Positions 21,919-30,284 of a DNA stretch of 64,000 bases are shown here, piece by piece. Each line of letters opens with the position of its first letter. The first letter of the stretch is position 1. The position numbers and the translations under genes are program-made. The notes under the pieces are model-generated. The model had not been told where the DNA came from, did no database searches, and saw only the letters and a list, made by a program, of their open reading frames with translations. The stretch lies in NCBI RefSeq assembly GCF_001552415.1, contig NZ_BCRD01000002.1, forward strand, positions 1-64,000. Reading direction: 5' to 3'. Origin of the DNA: Corynebacterium xerosis NBRC 16721 = ATCC 373. GTDB lineage: Bacteria > Actinomycetota > Actinomycetes > Mycobacteriales > Mycobacteriaceae.

Positions 21919-22806
21919 TCAGTCGAGCTTTCGGGGCACTGCGGTGGAGCGTGGCCGCCGGGTGGCCAGGGCGACGCCGATGGCGACGGGGATGCACATG
22001 GCCAGCGCCAGCGGGGAGGCGTCCTCGCCGAGGAGCAGCGCGCCGAGGGCGATGCTGATCAGCGGCGGCAGGAAGTGGGCGACGGCGGCGCGGTCGGGGC
22101 CGGCCTGGCGGATCAGCGTCAGCCACATGGTCATGGCCAGCACGGAGGCGCCGACGATGAGGTACGCCTCGGCGACGAGGAAACGCGTGGTCAACTCCGG
22201 GGCGTCCTCGAAGAGCAAGGCGACGGCGAGAGCGGGCACGCCCGCGGCGAGGCTCTGGATGCCGGTCGACAGCCATGGGCTGCCCGGCGGGACCAGTTTC
22301 GGGGTGAGGATGGTGCCCACGACCAGGCAGGAGACCGCGAAGAGGCTGGTGGCCACGCCGGTCCACGATGTTTCGCCGGATTCCAGCCTCGTCCACGCCG
22401 AGCCGACGACGCCGAGGAAACCCAGGACGCAGCCGATCCACTGCGTCCACAGCAGTGCGCGGCCGCGCAGGGCGGAGATCACCAGGACGGCCAGCGGCGT
22501 CAGCGCCGTGACGATGGCGCCCATGCCCGCGGACAGGTTCGGCATGGCGGTGGCCATCAGGCCGAGGTACCCCGCGTTGTTGAGCAGCCCGACGACGGCC
22601 GTGCCCGCCAACCCGCGGCGGGTCAACGCCTTTCGGGCGCCCCAGGCGGCGGCGATCATGACGGCGCCCGCGATGGTGCAGCGGATGCCGACGATCGTGT
22701 ACGCGCCGGCGTGATCGCTGGCGACCTTCATCGCGACGAATGCGCCGGACCACAGCGTCGCCCACACCAGCGTCAACGCGGCCAGGCGAATGGGCGAAAT
22801 GGTCAA
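21919..22806 (-). CDS. EamA/DMT-family membrane transporter
   Basis: A 295-residue protein with about ten hydrophobic helices in two repeated EamA halves; the family moves small metabolites and amino acids out of the cell. The N-terminus LAALTLVWATLWSGAFVAMK is typical of the group. The substrate cannot be read from sequence. The gene converges on glmS and may share its poorly defined terminator region (21833-21918), which includes one GCTTNNCGACG copy at 21881. Confidence 0.85.
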   Translation of the reverse strand: MTISPIRLAALTLVWATLWSGAFVAMKVASDHAGAYTIVGIRCTIAGAVMIAAAWGARKALTRRGLAGTAVVGLLNNAGYLGLMATAMPNLSAGMGAIVTALTPLAVLVISALRGRALLWTQWIGCVLGFLGVVGSAWTRLESGETSWTGVATSLFAVSCLVVGTILTPKLVPPGSPWLSTGIQSLAAGVPALAVALLFEDAPELTTRFLVAEAYLIVGASVLAMTMWLTLIRQAGPDRAAVAHFLPPLISIALGALLLGEDASPLALAMCIPVAIGVALATRRPRSTAVPRKLD

Positions 22807-22846
22807 TGCGGTGGCCTTTCGGGGTGTCCGGGGAACCCCGGGGACT

Positions 22847-22886
22847 TTACAGGTTGCTCTGCGGCGTTACATGTTGCTTTGCGACG
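22847..22886. repeat. Two tandem 20-bp imperfect repeats
   Basis: TTACAGGTTGCTCTGCGGCG is followed at once by TTACATGTTGCTTTGCGACG, 17 of 20 bases identical. The second copy contains a perfect GCTTTGCGACG motif; the first appears to be a degraded copy. They fill the 90-base gap between the EamA and acyltransferase genes. Confidence 0.7.
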
Positions 22887-22895
22887 CCCCGCGCG

Positions 22896-24734
22896 TCAGC
22901 ATTTCGACGGCACGCCGTCTTCCCGGTCGACCCACTGCTGCAGCGCATCACGGATCGCATCCGCGTACGCCGTGGCGCCCGTGAGCGTGGGGTGGATGTA
23001 GTCGTCGCGCAGCAGGGTGGTGTCCGCCGTGGCGGCCCGGCACCACTCGGCGGCGTAGACGTTGTCGTATTCTTTCGCGAACTCGATGACCTGGTCCTTG
23101 GCCTCCGGCATGTACCAGCGGTCGCCGTAGGGCATCACCAGGATGATCACGCGGTCGTCGCCGAGGAGGTCGACGATCTGCTCGAACTCGCCCTCGCGGG
23201 CCGCACCGTTGGTGCCGAAGCCCAGGACCACGAACTGGTCGAGGGTGCCGGCCGCCTCCATGTCGGCGATGATCGTCGGCAGCGCCTCGTAGTGGCGCGA
23301 GACTGCACCGTCGACGTAGATGCCGGGGAACTCCTCGTCGAGGGCCGCGGCGCTGGCCAACAGGACCGAGTCGCCGAGCGCCGTGATGCGGTCGCCCGTC
23401 GGCATCTTCCGCTCGGGCAGCGTCGGCGCCGCGGCCTGTGCGGCCTCCTGGCGCTGCGCGAGGGCCTCGAGGTCCTTCTCCAGGGAATCACCCGGGCGCA
23501 CGCCGCCGGCGACGGCGGCGGGCAGGCCCATCAGCGCCACCGCGACGAGCACGACGGTCGCGCCGGCGAAGACCGTGCGGGGCGTGCCCGGCCCCGGCAC
23601 CTCGTCGCGCTTGGCGCGGCGGCGGGCGGCGCGCCAGTTGCGCAGCGGTTCGATGACCCCGTTGCGGCGGATCGGGTCCTCGACCAGCGTCCACGACATC
23701 GCGGCCAGCAGGAAGGACAGGGCGATGACGGCCGCGCCACGGGCCAGCGGCAAGTCGTCGAGCTGCTCCGGCAGGTACACGGTCACCGGCAGGTGCCAGA
23801 GGTAGATGCCGTAGGACCGCTCGCCGATCCACCGCATCGGAGCGACGGCCAGCACCCGGGAGACGATCGTCTTCCGGTCCAGGATGGAGTAGATCGCGGC
23901 CATCGTCGCAAAGCTGAGCACCATCAGGCCACCGCCGAACAGGAACGGCGAGTCGTCCGGCATGGTCGCGACCAGGACGATGATCACCGCGACGCCGGCC
24001 AGCCCCAGCACCTCGGCGGGGAAACGCTTGAGCTCGGCGGTGCCCGTCGCGCGGACCAGCAGGATCGCCAGCACCGCGCCGAGCAGCAGGCCGCCGGCGC
24101 GGGTGTCGGTGCCCTCGTAGATGCGGGTGGCGTCCGCGCCCGCGTTCGACAGATGGGCCATCCAGGCGAAGCTCGCCGCGGCCAGCGCAACCGTCGCTGC
24201 GCCGATGAGCCACTTCGACTTCTTCTTCCGCCCGAAGAGCATGAACAGCAGGGCCAGCACCAGCGGCCAGACCAGGTAGAACTGCTCCTCGATGGACAAC
24301 GACCACATGTGGTCCAGCGGCCCGGTCGATTCGAATTGGTCGAAGTAGGACTGGCCCTGGAGGATCACGTACCAGTTGTTCACGTACAGCAGCGAGCTGA
24401 TCGATTCGCCGACGCGGTCGCCGAGCTCGCCCGGCGTCGACAGGGCCGTGACCAGGAAGACCGCGGCGACCGTCACCACCACCGCCGGCACGAGCCGCCG
24501 GAATCTGCGCAGCCAGAAGGTGCTCAGCCGGAAGGAATCGTGCCGGTACTTCGCCCGCAGCAGGTTCGTGCTGATCAGGTAGCCCGACAGCGTGAAGAAC
24601 ACCGCCACGCCCAGCAGACCGCCCGGCGCCCATGACGCGCCGAGGTGGTAGAAGAGCACCGCCATCACGGCGATGGTGCGCAGACCATCGAGCGCCGGGA
24701 TGTACGTGGTGCGGGAATCTACGGGTTTGGGCAT
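22896..24734 (-). CDS. Acyltransferase-3/SGNH-hydrolase fusion (OatA-like surface O-acyltransferase)
   Basis: A 612-residue fusion protein. The N-terminal acyltransferase-3 domain has about ten membrane helices, starting YIPALDGLRTIAVMAVLFYH, with the conserved SLSIEEQFYLVWP. A further helix near 390-410 leads to an extracytoplasmic SGNH domain with GDSVLLAS (about 454) and DDYIHPT (about 578), giving the catalytic Ser and Asp-His. Such proteins O-acetylate peptidoglycan (OatA) or envelope glycans; the acceptor here is unknown. ATG 24734 has AAGGAAG upstream; open frame before it is not supported. Confidence 0.88.
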   Translation of the reverse strand: MPKPVDSRTTYIPALDGLRTIAVMAVLFYHLGASWAPGGLLGVAVFFTLSGYLISTNLLRAKYRHDSFRLSTFWLRRFRRLVPAVVVTVAAVFLVTALSTPGELGDRVGESISSLLYVNNWYVILQGQSYFDQFESTGPLDHMWSLSIEEQFYLVWPLVLALLFMLFGRKKKSKWLIGAATVALAAASFAWMAHLSNAGADATRIYEGTDTRAGGLLLGAVLAILLVRATGTAELKRFPAEVLGLAGVAVIIVLVATMPDDSPFLFGGGLMVLSFATMAAIYSILDRKTIVSRVLAVAPMRWIGERSYGIYLWHLPVTVYLPEQLDDLPLARGAAVIALSFLLAAMSWTLVEDPIRRNGVIEPLRNWRAARRRAKRDEVPGPGTPRTVFAGATVVLVAVALMGLPAAVAGGVRPGDSLEKDLEALAQRQEAAQAAAPTLPERKMPTGDRITALGDSVLLASAAALDEEFPGIYVDGAVSRHYEALPTIIADMEAAGTLDQFVVLGFGTNGAAREGEFEQIVDLLGDDRVIILVMPYGDRWYMPEAKDQVIEFAKEYDNVYAAEWCRAATADTTLLRDDYIHPTLTGATAYADAIRDALQQWVDREDGVPSKC

Positions 24735-24882
24735 CTGGCGGCGCTTCCTTTTTGGGGCACGTGCGGAGTGGGGCGCGACGGGGAGCCGCCGGCATGGTGG
24801 CCGGCGCACGACTGCAACATTGTCCCCGCCGCCGTCGCACCGGCGTTAGTCGTCGCCGGCCGCCCGCCGATTTCGGGGGTGC

Positions 24883-26481
24883 CTACCCCACCAGGTCGCG
24901 CTTGCCGACGGCCACCGCACCCAGAACCATGCCCAGAACGCCGATTGCGGCGAGGACGATGGCGCCGGTCCAGTCGACCGTTCCGTCCGCGGCGTGCGGG
25001 GCATGGGCGAACAGCGAAACGTCCATCAGCCAGTCGGGGTAGCCGAAGATCCCGCCGAAGAAGGTGGTCACGCCGGACCAGGCGACGGGGATCCACGCCA
25101 GCCACGCGACCTTCGGAAGCACGGCGGCGAAGAAGGCCGCGATGCCGGCCGCGGCGATGGCGGCGGGCCACTGCCCGCCGAGCGACCACAGGGCGCCGGA
25201 GGCGATGTCGGGAGTGTCCGTCGACGCCTGCGCGGCGGTCGCGCCGAGCGGTGCGGCGATGGCGATGATCACGGTCACCGCGGCGACCGCCACCGCCCAC
25301 GCGACGACGTAGGGCCGCGGGCGCCGGACTCCGGAGGCGAGCTCCGGCGTCAAACGCCCGGCGGCCTCGTCGCCGTGGACGGACAGCGTCGCCTGCACGG
25401 CGGTGCACGCGACGAGGAGACCCAGCCACGTGCCCATCAGCTCGGTGAACACGTCCTCCATCGTCGAGCCGCCGGCCATCTGCCGGGCGAGCTCGGCGGT
25501 GCCGGGGGAGGACTCGAGCATGGAGGTCATCTCGCCGGTCATGGACATGAAGAAGATGGTCAGCGCGATCGTGGCCACCGCCCAGCCAAGCAACGTCGGC
25601 CATTCCAGCCGGGCCCGCAGGCCCCACGATCCGTGTCCTCGCCACTGCGTCGTGCGCCGCGCCGAGCCCCGCTCGCCGCGGGCCGGCCACGTCGCCCCGA
25701 GATCGCGCCGGGCGGCGACGGTCATCGACGCCCACACCATGACGAGCACCACCGCGGCCATGGGGATCAACGCCCACGCCCGGTTCTCGCTGAAGGGGGC
25801 CACGACGTCGCGCCACCCCAGCGGCGACAGCGGCCGCAGCCAGTCGAGTTCGCGTACATCCGCGATGGCGCGCACGGCGAAAGCGAGCCCGAGATAGGCC
25901 ATGCCCAGGCCACGGGCGCCGCGCGCGGTTTTCGCCGCGTGCCCCGCCAGCAGACCGATCGCCCCGGCCGCCGACGTCGCCGCCGCCACGATGGCCCCGG
26001 TGAGCATGCAGCCGATGGCGGACATGCCTTCGATGGCGGTGGAGCACGCCAACAACGCCAGCGTCGACCCGAGCCCGAGCGCCGCGCAGGCGCCGATGAC
26101 GACGATGGCGGCGGAGGCGGCGTGGGTGCGCGTCGTCAAGCCCGAGGACCGCACGATCTCGGCGATGCCGTCGTCCTCGGTCGCGCGAGTCAGCCTCACG
26201 GCCAGCAGGATCGCCATGACGGAGCCGAGGATGGACACCCACATCCCGGTTTCCCACTGCGTGAACGCGCCGAAGGTGAACGGGTCGGGGACGATGCCGT
26301 ACATCGCGCGCAGGCCGAGATTGACGCGCATCGGCTCGGCGAGGACCTCGAGTTCGGTCTGGTTCGGGTAGGTCGCGCGGTAGGCGGGCGGGGTGACCGC
26401 CATGAATGCGATGAGCGGGGTCAGCCACCCGATGAGGAATCCCCGGCGGGTGCGCAGGTGCAGGCGCAGCAGGGTGGTCAT
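24883..26481 (-). CDS. ABC-2 type exporter permease
   Basis: A 532-residue membrane protein with about twelve helices in two halves, similar in layout to the large permeases of antibiotic exporters (two six-helix units fused). Its ATG overlaps the ATPase stop (ATGA). It is the last gene of a merR-ATPase-permease operon, so the likely job is efflux of a drug or lipophilic compound sensed by the MerR protein. Substrate unknown. Confidence 0.85.
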   Translation of the reverse strand: MTTLLRLHLRTRRGFLIGWLTPLIAFMAVTPPAYRATYPNQTELEVLAEPMRVNLGLRAMYGIVPDPFTFGAFTQWETGMWVSILGSVMAILLAVRLTRATEDDGIAEIVRSSGLTTRTHAASAAIVVIGACAALGLGSTLALLACSTAIEGMSAIGCMLTGAIVAAATSAAGAIGLLAGHAAKTARGARGLGMAYLGLAFAVRAIADVRELDWLRPLSPLGWRDVVAPFSENRAWALIPMAAVVLVMVWASMTVAARRDLGATWPARGERGSARRTTQWRGHGSWGLRARLEWPTLLGWAVATIALTIFFMSMTGEMTSMLESSPGTAELARQMAGGSTMEDVFTELMGTWLGLLVACTAVQATLSVHGDEAAGRLTPELASGVRRPRPYVVAWAVAVAAVTVIIAIAAPLGATAAQASTDTPDIASGALWSLGGQWPAAIAAAGIAAFFAAVLPKVAWLAWIPVAWSGVTTFFGGIFGYPDWLMDVSLFAHAPHAADGTVDWTGAIVLAAIGVLGMVLGAVAVGKRDLVG

Positions 26482-27452
26482 CGCTGGTCACCGGCTTGTT
26501 CGCGGGTGCTTGACGACGCTCCGGAGGGGCCGTGGCCCGCCCGCGCCTCACCGGAGTAGTGGTCGAGGAAGATGTCCTCGAGCCCGGCGTCGGTGCAGGA
26601 GATGTCGGTCGCGCCGCGGGAGAGCAGATCGGACAGGGCGGCGGGGACGTCGTCGCGGGGGAGCAGGCGCTCGACGCGGGATCCGTCCGGCAGCGTGGCC
26701 GCGAGCTTGGAGCCGCGCAGGTGCGTCAGATCCGCCAGCGACCCGGATTCGACGAGGCGGCCCTCGCGGATGATGGTGATGTCGTCGGCCAGATCCTGGA
26801 CCTCCGACAGGATGTGGCTGGACAGCAGGACCGAGGCTCCCGCGGCGACGCGCTCGCGGACGCCTGCGGCGAACTCCCGCTCCATGAGCGGGTCGAGGCC
26901 CGACGTCGGTTCGTCGAGGACCAGCGCATCGACGTCGGCCGCCAGCGCCGCGACGAGCATGACCTTCTGGCGGTTGCCCTTGGAGTATTCGCGGTTCTTC
27001 TTCGTCGGGTCGAGGCGGAAACGCTCGATCAGTTCGGCGCGCACGGCGGGGTCGTCGCCGCGGGAATCGCCCGCGCCGCCGGCCCGGAGTTTCGCCAGCG
27101 TGGCCAGCGTCTGCCCGCCGGTGAGCTGCGGCCACAGGGCGACGTCGCCCGGAACGTACGCGACGCGTGCCGTCGCCGCCGCCGGATCGCGCACCGGGTC
27201 GTGGCCCAGGACATCGATGGTGCCCCCGTCCGGGCGGAGCATGCCGAGAATCGCCCGGATCGCCGTCGACTTGCCGGCGCCGTTGGGGCCCAGGAACCCG
27301 TGCACGGTGCCCCGGCGGACCGTGAGATCCAGGTCATCGACCGCGGTGAACGACCCGAAGCGCTTGGTCAGGCCGCGCACGGTGATGGCGGGGGCGTGGG
27401 CGTCGTGAAGCGAATCGGTGCGGGGACGGGGCGTGGAATCAGCTGAGGTCAC
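26478..27452 (-). CDS. ABC exporter ATP-binding protein
   Basis: A 324-residue ATPase with Walker A GPNGAGKST (about residue 55), signature YSKGNRQKV in place of LSGGQ, and Walker B LVLDEPTSGLDP. The modified signature and a C-terminal domain of about 90 residues are typical of drug and polyketide exporters of the DrrA type. Its start lies 14 bases inside the merR gene, and its stop overlaps the permease start, so all three are translationally coupled. Confidence 0.9.
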   Translation of the reverse strand: MTSADSTPRPRTDSLHDAHAPAITVRGLTKRFGSFTAVDDLDLTVRRGTVHGFLGPNGAGKSTAIRAILGMLRPDGGTIDVLGHDPVRDPAAATARVAYVPGDVALWPQLTGGQTLATLAKLRAGGAGDSRGDDPAVRAELIERFRLDPTKKNREYSKGNRQKVMLVAALAADVDALVLDEPTSGLDPLMEREFAAGVRERVAAGASVLLSSHILSEVQDLADDITIIREGRLVESGSLADLTHLRGSKLAATLPDGSRVERLLPRDDVPAALSDLLSRGATDISCTDAGLEDIFLDHYSGEARAGHGPSGASSSTREQAGDQR

Positions 27453-28233
27453 GGGAATACTCCTCGATGTAGGAGCCGAGCCGGTCGAAGGCGAGCTCGA
27501 CGAAGCGGCGCTGGCCCGGGGCGGGGTATGCGGCGGTGACCAGCGCGCGGGCCGGGCGATTGGCCGCGAAGAAACGGAGGGAGGGGATGAGCGACGGCGG
27601 CAGTTCGCCGTATTGCTCGACGATGGCGAAGCCGCGGTCGACGAGGTCGCGGGCGTCGTCGTCGGTCCAGCCGGGATCGGCCAGGGCGGCGATGCGGAGG
27701 TAATAGTCGGCGATCTCGGCCGGGTCGGCGTGGTCGAGGAGCTCCACGACGTCGTCGTTGATGTGCCCCAGGCGTGCGGCGATGTCGGACAGGCGGCGCT
27801 CGCGGCGCATGAGCGTCAGCGCGCGGCGGTCGCCCGTGGCCTCGATCGCCGTTTCGATTGCGTCGTAGACCGCGGACAAGCGGGCGGGGAGGGCCTCTGC
27901 GGGGGCGCCGTCGGCGGCGGCGTCGCGCAGGCGGGCCAGCCGGGACCGGTGCTCCTCCAGCTCGGCGATGCGCTCGTCGATGGAGGCGATGGCCGCGTCG
28001 AGGCCGTCGGCGTCGGGGACCGGGGCGTCGCCGCCGAGGTGGGCGGGCATGTCGGCCAGGGCGATGCCGGCGTCGGCCAGCGCCCGGATCCGCAGCAGGC
28101 GCGCGGCGTCGTCGACCCCGTAGTCGCGCCAGGCGCCGGCCCGCGGCGGCACGGGCATCAGCCCGATCGCGTGATAGTGCCGGATGGTGCGCACGGACAC
28201 CCCGGCGACCCCGGCGAGCTCTGAAACCCTCAT
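27439..28233 (-). CDS. MerR-family regulator of the adjacent ABC exporter
   Basis: A 264-residue regulator with an N-terminal MerR winged helix (MRVSELAGVAGVSVRTIRHY), a coiled coil near residues 80-115 (DERIAELEEHRSRLARL) and a long C-terminal helical domain that could bind a ligand, like TipA-type regulators. ATG 28233 is chosen because it falls seven bases after the -10 box of a MerR-type promoter; ATG 28245 lies within that -10. It probably activates its own operon on drug binding by untwisting the 19-bp spacer. Confidence 0.88.
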   Translation of the reverse strand: MRVSELAGVAGVSVRTIRHYHAIGLMPVPPRAGAWRDYGVDDAARLLRIRALADAGIALADMPAHLGGDAPVPDADGLDAAIASIDERIAELEEHRSRLARLRDAAADGAPAEALPARLSAVYDAIETAIEATGDRRALTLMRRERRLSDIAARLGHINDDVVELLDHADPAEIADYYLRIAALADPGWTDDDARDLVDRGFAIVEQYGELPPSLIPSLRFFAANRPARALVTAAYPAPGQRRFVELAFDRLGSYIEEYSRDLS

Positions 28234-28240
28234 GCCCCCG

Positions 28241-28271
28241 ATCATCCTCTGTTACGTCGCGTCACAGTCAA
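28241..28271 (-). promoter_or_regulatory. MerR-type promoter with 19-bp spacer and operator dyad
   Basis: On the minus strand TTGACT (-35, 28266-28271) and GATGAT (-10, 28241-28246) are separated by 19 bases, the overlong spacing typical of MerR-activated promoters. Within the spacer lies the dyad GTGACG-CGA-CGTAAC (28251-28265). The -10 ends seven bases before ATG 28233, implying a leaderless transcript and autoregulation. Confidence 0.7.
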
Positions 28272-28373
28272 GGGCGAGTTTCGGGGCGTGGCGCGGGCGG
28301 GGTTCCGGCAGCACTTCGGCACCGTTCCCGCGGTCCCGTGAACGTGCCGGGGGCAGGTTTTCCTGGGCCGACG

Positions 28374-28379
28374 TAACCT
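28374..28379 (+). promoter_or_regulatory. -10 box of nnr, leaderless transcript
   Basis: TAACCT is followed six bases later by the nnr ATG at 28386 without a ribosome binding site. Confidence 0.5.
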
Positions 28380-28385
28380 CGGGTC

Positions 28386-30284
28386 ATGGAAGCCGTCTTC
28401 ACCGTCGACCAGATCCGCCGTGCCGAAGGGCCCCTGCTGAGGGCGCAGGATGAACCGGATGAATTGATGAGGCACGCGGCCAAGGCCGTCGCCGACGCGG
28501 CGAAGGTGATGCTCGCCGCCCCGAAACCGTATTTCCTGGGCCGGTACGCCACGCGCGTTCTGCTGCTGGTCGGCTCGGGCGGCAACGGCGGCGACGCCCT
28601 GTACGCGGGGTCGCTGTTGGCCGCCGAGGGCATCGGCGTCGACGCGGTGCTGCTGGGCGACGCCCCGCACGAGCGCGCGCTGGCCACGTTCCGCCGCCGC
28701 GGTGGGGCGGTGCTCGTCGACGGGCTGCCGGATTTCCCGGCGAGCCTGCGCGGCGGCGGCAACCCCGAGCCGCTGGACCCGGCCAGCCCGGAGTCGGCGG
28801 GGCCGTGGGAGTATTCGCTGGTCATCGACGGCATCGCGGGTCTCGGCGGTGCGGGGGCGCTGCGGGAGAAGGCCGCGCGGATCGTGCGGGTGGCGGCGAA
28901 GAACCACGCGCGGTTCCTGGCCATCGACGTCCCTTCGGGCGTCGCCGCGGACACGGGCGCGGTCGAGCCGGGCGCGTCGATCGCCGATCCGCAGTGGGAG
29001 CCGGGCGACCCGGATGAGCCGTCGCCGCGCACGTTGGATCTGCCGGGCCACGTCACCGCCGACGTCACCGTGACCTTCGGCGGTCTGCGCTTCGCCCATG
29101 CGCTGTCCGATCAGTGCGGTGAGGTCGTCGTCGCGGACATCGCGCTGGACGGCGACAGCCCCGAGCTCTACCTGCTGCCGAAGGAGAAGTGGCCCGCGGG
29201 CGCGGAGGCCGGCCGCAGCCTGCACGTCCAGCTGCACCGGGACCTGGCCAGCGACGCCGCCGACGGCACCACGCCGACGTGGACGTATTACCGCTCCCTG
29301 GCGGTGCCGCCGCGCAACGCCTTCACGTGGCCGACGCTCTACGACGTCGATCCCGGCGACGTCTGGACCTCGGTCGGCGATCATCCGCGCCCGCCCCGCC
29401 CGGGTTTCCCGCGCGATCTGGAGCCGGGCGCGGACGACGACAAGTATTCGGGCGGCGTCGTCGGCATCTGCGCCGGCGGCGAGCGCTATCCGGGCGCGGG
29501 CGTGCTGGCCACCACGGCGGCCGTGCGCGCGACGTCGGCGATGGTCCGCTACGTCGGTTCCGGGGCGTCGGAAGTGGTGCGCGCGCTGCCGGAGGTGGTC
29601 GCGCATCCCTCGCTTGACGACGCCCGCCGCGTCGACGCCTGGGTGGTCGGTTCGGGCCGCGGCACCGACGATGCGGCAGCCGTGGAGCTGTCGGAGTTGC
29701 TGGGCCGCGACGAGCCCCTGCTCGTCGACGCCGACGCCATCACCCTGCTGGCGCAGCGCCCGGAGCTGCGCGAGAAGCTCGTCGCCCGTGACGCGGAGAC
29801 GCTGCTGACCCCGCACGCCGGGGAGTTCCGCCGCCTGGCCGAGGCCATGGCGGGGGAAGAGGCCGGCGCCGACCGGTCGGCCGGGGAGATCCCCGATCCC
29901 GTCGAGCACCCCATCGACGCCGCGAAGGCAATGGCCACGGCCCTGGATTGCGTGGTCTTGCTCAAGGGCCGCCGCACGGTCGTGGCCATGCCCGCCGAGC
30001 ACGGCCACCGCGCCGGAACGGTGCGCATCATCGACGCCGGCACCTCCTGGGCGGCGACGCCCGGCAGCGGCGACGTGCTGTCCGGCCTGGTCGGGGCGTG
30101 GATGGCGAAGGACGGCATGGCCGGGATCGCCCCCGCCGTGACCGTCCACGCCCGCGCCGCGGAGATCGCCGCGCGCACGCCCGCCGGGTACGCGCCGACG
30201 TCGGCGTCGCTCATCGCGGAGGCCATCCGGGAAGCCACCGCGGCACTGGCTGCGGAGACCGCGTGGCCCTCGGTGGCAGAATGA
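28386..30284 (+). CDS. nnr: Bifunctional NAD(P)H-hydrate epimerase / ADP-dependent dehydratase
   Basis: A metabolite-repair enzyme that restores damaged NADHX/NADPHX. The N-terminal YjeF epimerase domain (about 1-240) shows VGSGGNGGDALYAG and AIDVPSGV. The C-terminal ribokinase-like dehydratase domain starts near 355 (KYSGGVVGI) and contains VDADAIT, TPHAGEF and TPGSGDVLSGLVG. At 632 residues it is well above Rv3433c (about 470); the excess is a linker around 265-350 with a Trp/Tyr/Pro-rich segment. The gene overlaps alr by four bases (ATGA). Confidence 0.93.
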   Translation: MEAVFTVDQIRRAEGPLLRAQDEPDELMRHAAKAVADAAKVMLAAPKPYFLGRYATRVLLLVGSGGNGGDALYAGSLLAAEGIGVDAVLLGDAPHERALATFRRRGGAVLVDGLPDFPASLRGGGNPEPLDPASPESAGPWEYSLVIDGIAGLGGAGALREKAARIVRVAAKNHARFLAIDVPSGVAADTGAVEPGASIADPQWEPGDPDEPSPRTLDLPGHVTADVTVTFGGLRFAHALSDQCGEVVVADIALDGDSPELYLLPKEKWPAGAEAGRSLHVQLHRDLASDAADGTTPTWTYYRSLAVPPRNAFTWPTLYDVDPGDVWTSVGDHPRPPRPGFPRDLEPGADDDKYSGGVVGICAGGERYPGAGVLATTAAVRATSAMVRYVGSGASEVVRALPEVVAHPSLDDARRVDAWVVGSGRGTDDAAAVELSELLGRDEPLLVDADAITLLAQRPELREKLVARDAETLLTPHAGEFRRLAEAMAGEEAGADRSAGEIPDPVEHPIDAAKAMATALDCVVLLKGRRTVVAMPAEHGHRAGTVRIIDAGTSWAATPGSGDVLSGLVGAWMAKDGMAGIAPAVTVHARAAEIAARTPAGYAPTSASLIAEAIREATAALAAETAWPSVAE

